From: Zeugodacus cucurbitae | Taxonomy: Eukaryota; Arthropoda; Insecta; Diptera; Tephritidae | Assembly (NCBI RefSeq): GCF_028554725.1 | Contig: NC_071670.1 | Coordinates: forward strand, 32,296,001 to 32,360,000 | DNA: 64,000 nucleotides | Reading direction: 5' to 3' | In this document: positions 56,910-64,000 of the stretch, one piece after another | How the letters are laid out: every line of letters begins with the position of its first letter | Position numbering within the stretch: position 1 is the first letter of the stretch | Position numbers and translations under genes: made by a program | The notes under the pieces: model-generated | Database searches by the model: none | What the model was told of the DNA's origin: nothing | The model's input: only the letters and a program-made list of their open reading frames with translations

Positions 56910-57134
56910 TCAGTTTTTTGGTGGTAGCTTAGCTGCTAGTATTTTGGCTTTAATTGACTGAACGGGTTTTAAGTTATGCCGCCTATAAATTGCAGCTGCC
57001 ATTGAACCCTCCTTTGGATCAGATATCGCTCCTCGTAGTACACGCAGTTGTATATTTGCAGACTGCACAATTGCTAAACAAGCCAGCGCCATTAACAAAA
57101 GCAATTGTAAATTCGATTTTTGTAAAAGTTTCAT
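56910..57134 (-). CDS. D15, small secreted peptide, diverged duplicate of D13
   Basis: This intronless gene encodes 74 residues from the ATG at 57134. The signal peptide (residues 1-25) is the same as in D13 at both protein and DNA level. The mature part keeps ISDPKEGS and NLKPVQS but differs from D13 at 15 of about 50 residues, for example R to G and L to A before the core and N-R-K to K-L-P near the end. All 18 base differences fall in replaced codons. TATAAAAGAG (57259-57268) and TCAGTT (57233-57238) are kept. The predicted net charge and hydrophobicity of the C-terminal helix-like module differ between the two. Function unknown. Confidence 0.85.
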   Translation of the reverse strand: MKLLQKSNLQLLLLMALACLAIVQSANIQLRVLRGAISDPKEGSMAAAIYRRHNLKPVQSIKAKILAAKLPPKN

Positions 57135-57232
57135 TTTGAAGCACCCCGTGAACACAATATAGACTCGTAAAAGGAATGAATAATAAAATTATGAAATGTT
57201 CAGACAACTTCTCGTTTTCGTATTTAAATTCT

Positions 57233-57268
57233 AACTGAATAAACAAGTTTATAGTTAGCTCTTTTATA
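57233..57268 (-). promoter_or_regulatory. D15 core promoter, TATA plus initiator
   Basis: Same TATAAAAGAG and TCAGTT pair as D13, 32-base spacing. Confidence 0.6.
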
Positions 57269-59110
57269 GAAATCACTTTCGGAATCATGATTTTATTAAT
57301 GAAAACATAATGAGGTACCACTCTCATAAATATATGAGTAATATTGCGGTAAGTAGGAATAAATTGATTAATGACGTAGTAATTCCATACCGCAGCTTCC
57401 GAAATGTTCACATATGTTTTATATATGGTGTAATCCACACAAGAAAGTCATATTTTCTGTTTGAATGGGTAGTCGACGGAGCCAAGAACGTTGTTTTACA
57501 CACCAAATATGGCAATTCTATTCATAATTGTATGAAAATCCTTTTTTCTCATTTGTAGCACCAAGATAAATAATTATCAGCTAAATTAATTGATACAACA
57601 TACAAATTTACCGGTATAGAGTAAGCCAAAGTACTGAGGATCATTTGGATTTAAATATTTTTTTAATTGGATAAAAAGCATGCTTGTAGTCCCTGATATA
57701 TAAATACATTAAACGTATGAGAGGAAGGGAATGCATCCACTTTTTCAAATAAATTTTATCGTAGACCCTCCTTCCTATTGTAATTGGATTTGGTTTAATA
57801 TTTGGTTGTGATTTATGGACAAATATCCGAATTCGCTCTTTGTTGGTAATAACCACTATCTTTAAAGTGCTAAGGAATATGCGTAGCAAGCTTCACTAAT
57901 CCTACTCATTTCGATATATAGAAATTTATATAATACATTTTAATTAGTTATGGATGTTATGACGCAACATATTGCTAGAATATGGTAATTGTATATTCTC
58001 TAGATATTCGTGGTTGTAGCTACATCTCCTGATCGTCAGATAAAAGAATTAAAAAGTCTACAGAATAAAAATTAAAATTCAACTGAATTTTAATTACGTA
58101 AAGGGGAAACGGAGTAAAATGTTGCTCTATTTCACTCATTTTGTTCAGCAAATTTTATTATGATATCTACCGATATACAGGTTAAAATTCATAATCAATG
58201 ATTACTATGTAATTATTTCATTGAAAGGTATAGCTCGATAGATATATGTAGTTTGTGAAAAAATTTTACAATTCTAAAAACAGAGGACATGTTGCTTGCG
58301 GTCACGACTTCAAAATCGAATATTATCCTAAACTTAAATTTAAATTAGGTTCTTGTTCTAGTTTAAACCACAATATATCGATTAATAATAACCGTGAAAT
58401 CAACCGATTTCGTTTCAATTTTATCGAATCGAATTTTTTTTTTTAATTATTATTATTATTATTTGACCTTTATAATATATAGATTTTTATTATAATAAAC
58501 TAGATTTGTATGCTTTATTGTTTACTTTAGCGAAAGAAAAAATATTAAAAGTGAAAAAATATACATAATTTAATAAATTAACAGAAATTGTTTCAAAAGG
58601 CAATATAAAATCTTTTGGATCCCTCAATTTGGTGGACGGGCATATATGTATATGGGTGTGTAAAGTTGAATGATTCCAATACAAGCAAGTGTATAAATAA
58701 ACAAAATAAACAGATTAACTGAACTAAACGGTGAATGAAAAAAAAAAACAAAACATTTGAATATATAGGGAACGTTATCAGCACTGCCGTTGAGAGCATG
58801 GCATTCCTCAGTATAAAGTGCACATGTATCTGTGTATAATGTATAATATATAAAATATTACTTCATTTAAGTGTGATGATTGCAAAGTAAATAATTATTT
58901 GCAGATATTTGTTGTACGCATGTATAAAACACTTTCAATCAATGTGAGTTCAAGTGCACTGCACTGATAAGAATTGCGAGCGGTCAGTGTAAAGAAGGCG
59001 AGACCAACATTTTAGTCATTGTTAATATACTAAAGAATCAACAACACAAAAGAACGCGAATATTCAAAATATAAATAAAATTGGTGAACAATATTAAAGA
59101 CGGCAGAAAA
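57269..59110. other. D15 upstream spacer and 59.1-kb gene upstream region
   Basis: To 58240 it is a copy of the first unit. 58430-58460 has a T run and an ATT repeat. Beyond that the sequence is single copy. A TATAAAA word at 58923-58929 is a possible promoter for the 59.1-kb gene. Confidence 0.4.
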
Positions 59111-59344
59111 ATGAAATTACTATATTACCTAGTTGTGCTGTTTCTAATCGGAATTAGCGGTATTGTGCAGTTTGAAACCAATCTCGTTACTAGTAAAGTG
59201 ATTTTTTATACTAACAAAAATAAAACTAAGGAAAGCAGCATATTTGCAATACATCGACGTAAATGCCGTTACGCAATGGATCATCTTGGTCGTTGTCGTA
59301 ATGTAAGCCACTGCACAGATAGTAATATAAAATCTTTAATTTAA
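59111..59344 (+). CDS. Secreted cysteine peptide, VIFY type, copy 1
   Basis: From the ATG at 59111 (GAAAAATG context) the frame encodes 77 residues; the frame upstream begins only at TTG. The signal peptide core is LLYYLVVLFLIGISGIV. The rest contains SKVIFYTNKN and RRKCRYAMDHLGRCRNVSHC, i.e. three cysteines near the C-terminus. KVIFY and C-x(9)-CR-x-V match the gene at 62783, so the two are paralogs. A good splice donor (AAT/GTAAGC at 59303) may replace the last residues by another exon; I found no convincing acceptor, so the unspliced frame is given. The family is unknown to me; a secreted, disulfide-bonded peptide is likely. Confidence 0.6.
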   Translation: MKLLYYLVVLFLIGISGIVQFETNLVTSKVIFYTNKNKTKESSIFAIHRRKCRYAMDHLGRCRNVSHCTDSNIKSLI

Positions 59345-62300
59345 TGCGTTGCTATTTATAGTTTGCATAAGCACAGCTGTAGACGAAATCGGAAGTTGTG
59401 AGCGTAAACCCCCCAAGTGCTTCGATCCACATACACAACGATAAAAGTGACAAATTATAGTGTTGCTATGAGATTGGAAATTTCTAATTTTTTGCTATTA
59501 TTTATAAAGGCATTACATTTATCGCTTTGCCGCCACTGATGAAATAGCCAACTAATAAAATACAAATATGTTATAATACATGTTGTTTTTGTGAAATTTC
59601 TGATATTCCAAATAGACGTCGCAGCCAAACAAGCTGATAAGAACTTCATTTAGCATGTGCCCGCTGTAGTGCAAACAAAACAAACTTTGTACAACCTTTG
59701 GAAAGCTCGGAAGCGGCGGCGACGAAAATCGCGTACAATGACTCACTAGTGTAGACTGAATTTCACCGCACTGCGAAATGCCATTTTACAAAAATAGCCT
59801 ACTTCTACGTAAAAATCAGTGTGTTTAGTGTGTTTGCATAATAAATATTTGGCGTCGAGCTGTTGCCTCGTCGCTAACACGACGCTAACGGTGTTAATTG
59901 AGGGTTATGCAAAGTAACCCAGTTCCTGATTATTCATGGCATCGGCGTAATGATTCTTTCGTAAAGAAAGGCGCGTCAGTTTTAAGGGAGCATCGAAGTG
60001 ATTCCCCCATAGGTATTTTGAGAAACTGATATTACAAAAATAACTTTATTTATTAACGTCAAGAATTCATCAAGAAGCGTTATATTTGAAACTATAACAT
60101 TAAGTGTTAAGTTGTTTTATGATTTAAAATGCGAAATTAAACTTCAGAATTCATCTGTAAACTGTAGTCCCATAAATCATAAATTTAAAGCGGAATGCGA
60201 AGAACTAGTGCAGGAATATATGTTTTATACATGCTTCTTGTAAAAATATTTAGCTTAAGAATGTTATGCTTACTGTTCAAACATTCATCGAAATTGCATG
60301 TTTTATACAAAATCATGCAAAACAATTTAAGTCACAAATTATTTGTTCCCAAATTAAATAAAATATTTAGAGCAATTAGTAAAGTTTCGTTGTTGAATTT
60401 ATCAACTCGAACACAATTGAGTGCTTCAGTGCATACTGGGTTCACCTGACTTTTTATATAAAATGCTATTTCATGCCGACATAGCAAAACAGTTACAGCA
60501 AATGACGAAAATTTAGACATTTTATTATTCTTAAAAAAATGTTTTTAAATTTTTATATTTTCGCAGAAAAGCATTCATATTTATTAATACAAATAAAGTG
60601 TACGAGTATAATATACACAAGACATTATTTATATATGAGCAAGTTGCTATCTAATGGAGCCATTAAATTTTACACCACAAAATTATGTACTGAGAGATAA
60701 ATATTGAAAATGATTTTAAGAAACTTTTATAAATTTCGGTTTCCCCAAATCAATAATGTGTGTGTTTTAATACCAACGGTTTTTGATTGTCTATGATCAA
60801 TCATCAGTACTTAATAATATTAAAACAGTGTGCGGTGAAGTATGATCGATCGTTTTTTTTTCAACTATTAGTTTTCTATATATAATAGTAAGTTTGCTTT
60901 GAACCTGAAGTTTTACCTCGCCCACCTCACGATGTGTTCTCTTTCAACAAGTCTTTATCTTTTTATCGCTGAAATGAGAGTATTTCTGAGCACTTTGCAT
61001 TACCTTTCCATTGTAAATGTCAGATATCTAATTTCTTCATTCATTATCTACTATAGTTATTGCAAATAAATATATATATGTATATGAATTTATTCAAGAC
61101 AAATAATAATTTAAAAACGATTTGCATCTTCTGACTCCACAAACACCTGATATCGTAATATTTGTATATATAACGATAATAACGTGATATTGTTGTTCAA
61201 TCCTCAGGCCATTTAAACAAACACTTTTTATATTTTTTTTACGGGAGATTGTCCAGGTTTCGTTTTATAAAACATCATACAAATGTATCTAGCTTTTCAT
61301 ATATAAATACACTGCACAAATCTTCCGAATGTGCTACAATATTACTCATAATCTTTAACAAATTTCTTCCTTTTTAATAGCTTAGTTATAAATGGTTCTA
61401 AAAAGAAATTTGTTCGCATAGTAGTTGGTACTACCACATTGGAGAAGGACAGTCAATTCGGCCATATTATCCAATGTTCAATGGGTTTTCTTTTCTACTT
61501 GCTTTGATATCCGCGAAAAAAAAATTCGAAATTATGTTTTATGAGAACCATCCTTAAACTGTTAAGAGTACAGTATATGCAAATGTTACGAAGTAACCAT
61601 TGTTCACATCGACGAAAAAGTTTTAATAAATTAAAAAGTAACAATTCTTTCAAAAACGGTGGGTAGGTAAGCTTCATTGCCGAGACTTTAAATTAGCATC
61701 CACTCGACATTATCATAAAATGTCTTTATATACGAGAGAGTTTTCATTATTACCCAATATCGCCACTAAAGTTCAATTACTTTCAGATATACTATAATTT
61801 GGAATACGTAAAGGAACAAGTTCCGATAAACTACAGTTGAACTTCCCTAACTCAAATCACAATAATCCACAAAAACACTTCGAGTTATAGAGGATTTCAT
61901 TAAAACTTAAAATTTTACAAAAAGATGTTATGGAAGGAAATTTGGCTTCTAAACGCTATTACCAGTTCAAGAGTTGAGTTATGGAGATCTTTGACTTGCA
62001 GTAATTCGAGTTATGGAAGTTCCACTGCATATACATTTTTGCTTTTATGCTGCGGTGGTTTTGAACCCTCATACAAAAGAAAAAATATTTGAGAAAGTGT
62101 TCGGTGAAGGATTTAAATTGTAAAGCAGTTTATGAAAATTTTTTTTTGGATGTGGACTGAAAACTATTTGTACGCACTATATATCGTTATAGTAATTTCA
62201 AACTAATAAATAGTACGTAAATCATTACCTAAATAGAACTTCAAATAGAGATCCGCATACTTCAAGTCGCCACAAATATGAGACTCACCCTGTAAGAGTT

Positions 62301-62475
62301 CCCTTTTGAGAGTATAAAAAAATAATAATAATAAGATAAAGAAAATATTTCTTATCAATACGTGTCGATACACAAAGTTTCAGTGAGCATTTGCATTATC
62401 ATTCATTAGCGTTCTCCCAACAACCTCAGCAACAATGTGTAGTAGTCGTTAGGCGCGCAAGCCTACTGTGTATAT
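59345..62475. other. Intergenic between the two VIFY genes
   Basis: Mostly AT-rich single-copy DNA, with no supported gene. The ORFs at 60195 and 61495 lack signal peptides and domains. 59660-59900 is GC-richer. A MITE is at 61834. Nothing else is identified. Confidence 0.4.
61834..62027. mobile_element. MITE, CAGTTGAACTTCC ends
   Basis: About 194 bases: left CAGTTGAACTTCCCTAACTC, right GAGTTATGGAAGTTCCACTG, an inverted pair matching the terminal sequences at 11784 and 14756. TA precedes the left end. Confidence 0.65.
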
Positions 62476-62494
62476 GTGTGTGTGTGTGTGTGTC
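62476..62494 (+). repeat. GT microsatellite
   Basis: A run of about nine TG dinucleotides, about 290 bases upstream of the 62.8-kb gene. Confidence 0.9.
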
Positions 62495-62577
62495 TATGAC
62501 GATCACACGGTAATGTGATATCACTGTCGTTCACTCCCAGAAGGGCGTCTTAAGTAGCGGCACTAGAAATCGTTTGT

Positions 62578-62584
62578 AATCAGT
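62578..62584 (+). promoter_or_regulatory. Possible initiator of the 62.8-kb gene
   Basis: ATCAGTTT fits the arthropod initiator consensus TCAGTY; it would give a 200-base leader. No TATA box lies 30 bases before it. Confidence 0.35.
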
Positions 62585-62782
62585 TTAAGACCGGCATTTG
62601 TAGCGTAGCAATTGTAGAAATTACTGCGGACAATCGTGAAAATCTAAACAAATATTTATATTAACTCAAAGTGTTGGCTGTTTGCGCTTATGTGTAGTAA
62701 CATATTTGATCAAGACAAATAGTGAAATAAAGTCTTATTTGAACTGCTTTAAATTAAATTCACACAATTAGACATAATTGCA

Positions 62783-63311
62783 ATGGTTTCCAAACAAACC
62801 CACTTCTCGTTGTGGACATTGCTGGTGGTCGCATTGTTGGTATTAAGCATAACCAACGAAACGGAGTGCCGTCGCGTGATATTCTATGCACCGCAGAACA
62901 TAAAAATCTACACATCACAGATTTTATCGGCGCGTGCGCAGGAAAAGCCCTGCATAAAGTGTCATATGCGAGATCATCGTGGCGTTTGCCGGCGCGTACT
63001 ATCATTCAACAGCAGTGAGTATTCATTTACAACTCTGGATATTATGTATTTACTATAATTTTAAAACAATCATTGTGTACGTATATATATATATATACAT
63101 AGTGTAGTGATGTCAGCTGTCTATAAATAACACTACAAGTATTGCTCTAGTATCGTCATACTAACCTACATTCATACTGATATGCAACATGTTTATCGCC
63201 AAGCAAAAAATATTGACCCTGTCAAAACCTATCTAATCTGGTTGCAATGACACTAAAATACGTATTTAATACTGATTATTTTTTTCCTTTTCAGACGGTG
63301 TTAAATGCTGA
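62783..63311 (+). CDS. Secreted cysteine peptide, VIFY type, copy 2 (one intron)
   Basis: Predicted join of 62783-63014 and 63295-63311, giving 82 residues. The signal peptide is about residues 1-28 (hydrophobic core LWTLLVVALLVLSI). The mature part begins near CRRVIFYAPQNIKIY, and continues CIKCHMRDHRGVCRRV to a C-terminal GVKC. The intron is supported by donor GTGAGT and acceptor TTTTTTTCCTTTTCAG; splicing adds a final Cys for five in or near the mature region, whereas the unspliced frame ends in a hydrophobic run. AATAAA at 63508-63513. It is paralogous to the 59.1-kb gene (shared VIFY and C...DHxGxCRxV). Family unknown to me; a disulfide-stabilised extracellular peptide is inferred. Confidence 0.7.
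63015..63294 (+). other. Predicted intron of the 62.8-kb gene
   Basis: 280 bases, starting GTGAGT and ending in a long pyrimidine tract and TTTTCAG. Contains a TA microsatellite near 63085. Phase 1. Confidence 0.65.
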
Positions 63312-63507
63312 AATATTACTGTGTCAAAATCGCCTCATATTAGGAATCTCCACTTGTCAACAGCAATGCCTGTATGCTAATGCAATTGTTTGGTTTATTA
63401 AGATTGTTAATTTATTGTAGTTGTAGCTCAAACGCTCGTGCAGTATTTCCTAACGATTATTTATTCAATGATCGTTTATTTTGTAAGTTATTTTTTGTTA
63501 ATATAAG

Positions 63508-63513
63508 AATAAA
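63508..63513 (+). terminator. Poly(A) signal of the 62.8-kb gene
   Basis: AATAAA about 200 bases after the predicted stop. Confidence 0.5.
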
Positions 63514-64000
63514 GTAAACAACATTAACATATTTCACATGATGACATAAACATATGTACATATATTTAACATGAATTGATACTATCTATCTAGATCTAAG
63601 ATAATAATAAATTAATTAAACAACTAATTACATAAAATTAGTGATTTTTTATTATTTTATTTATGGGATAGCGAAGAATAGGTGTTTCCTAACACTCCAG
63701 TATCATTTTTCGCTTCATTCACCACACGTATTCGAACAATCACAGTCTAAGCCTTTCAAAAGATCGAGCACAAATTTTGTTTTTACTGTTGAGCCATTGC
63801 CTGTGTTACTAAATACTGAGTGAGTTAATATACGTGGGTCATCTATAATACATGTTTTCTAATTAGGTTATACTTTGAAAGACAATAGCAAGTGTCCAAA
63901 TAAGGTTCACACAATATTATTTATTTTGCTCCTTGCTAAAGCGCCCACCAACGAAAAGAAGGCGTTACAAGTTATTATGACGCAACCAATCATATATCTT
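63514..64000. other. Right edge, no gene seen
   Basis: AT-rich; a 60-codon ORF at 63641 has no signal peptide or domain. Confidence 0.35.

Larger units (their letters stand above)
54870..58240. repeat. Segmental duplication, unit 2 (D14-D15)
   Basis: Second copy of 49560-53302, lacking the 52442 repeat and the Tc1 end. The left 350 bases are clearly diverged; from 55269 onward identity is very high. Confidence 0.9.

Noticed and set aside
15146..57134. D peptides as cecropin- or ceratotoxin-like peptides
   Set aside because: Length and lack of cysteine fit loosely, but there is no Gly/Pro hinge or Ala-rich helix, and the DPIEGS core has no counterpart that I know of.
59881..59899. ACGGTGTTAATTGA as a second exon for the 59.1-kb gene
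   Set aside because: It resembles exon 2 of the 62.8-kb gene, but there is no AG acceptor or pyrimidine tract before it and the phase does not fit the 59303 donor.

Overview
The window looks like AT-rich nuclear DNA of a higher (schizophoran) fly. This rests on short intronless or one-intron secreted-peptide genes with TATA/initiator promoters, AATAAA signals, and Tc1, pogo, piggyBac, hAT, BEL/Pao and LINE relics. A tephritid fruit fly is the likeliest host because of the very common dispersed repeat beginning ACAAGTAAGG, but that is inference. No bacterial operon logic applies, and no rRNA, tRNA or CRISPR was seen.

The main content is a tandem family of 15 small secreted-peptide loci, here named D1-D15 and, as far as I can tell, undescribed. 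Each encodes about 68-87 residues: an ATG-AAR start, a 20-27 residue signal peptide, a short basic stretch, a core related to DPIEGS, a hypervariable middle, and a C-terminal module resembling V-x-x-L-K-x-R-I-x-A-A-N-K. None of the reading frames contains a cysteine after the signal peptide. Four subtypes can be told apart: D1/D3; D2/D4/D7/D10 (start MKxFKNWC); D6/D8/D9/D11 (start MKLLKISNIRLL); D13/D15 (start MKLLQKSNLQLL). D5, D12 and D14 are outliers. D4 (nonsense) and D9 (14-bp deletion) are broken.

Layout. 1-11.6 kb is a direct duplication of a 6.1-kb unit (D1+D2, then D3+D4), and the array probably continues to the left. 11.7-16.6 kb holds transposon debris and D5. 16.7-25.5 kb (D6 +, D7 -, D8 +) is duplicated at 32.3-38.4 kb (D9 pseudogene, D10, D11); an intervening 26-32 kb is filled with nested repeats and LINE pieces. 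38.4-49.5 kb is a transposon graveyard with one broken signal-peptide ORF. 49.6-53.3 kb (D12, D13) is duplicated at 54.9-58.2 kb (D14, D15), separated by a truncated Tc1 and a dispersed repeat. 58.3-64 kb is quieter and contains two related cysteine-bearing secreted-peptide genes (59.1 and 62.8 kb), the second with a small intron.

The strongest biological signal is between D13 and D15. Their signal peptides are identical in DNA and their flanks differ by only a few percent, yet the mature region differs at 18 bases, all of them in the 15 codons that change amino acid. That is a hand count, and it points to diversifying selection on a fast-evolving secreted peptide (immune effector, seminal or other interaction protein). 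Function cannot be told from sequence alone. Paralogous empty sites in the duplicated blocks date and delimit several transposons exactly: Tc1, a solo LTR, and a Helentron-like repeat inserted between T and T.
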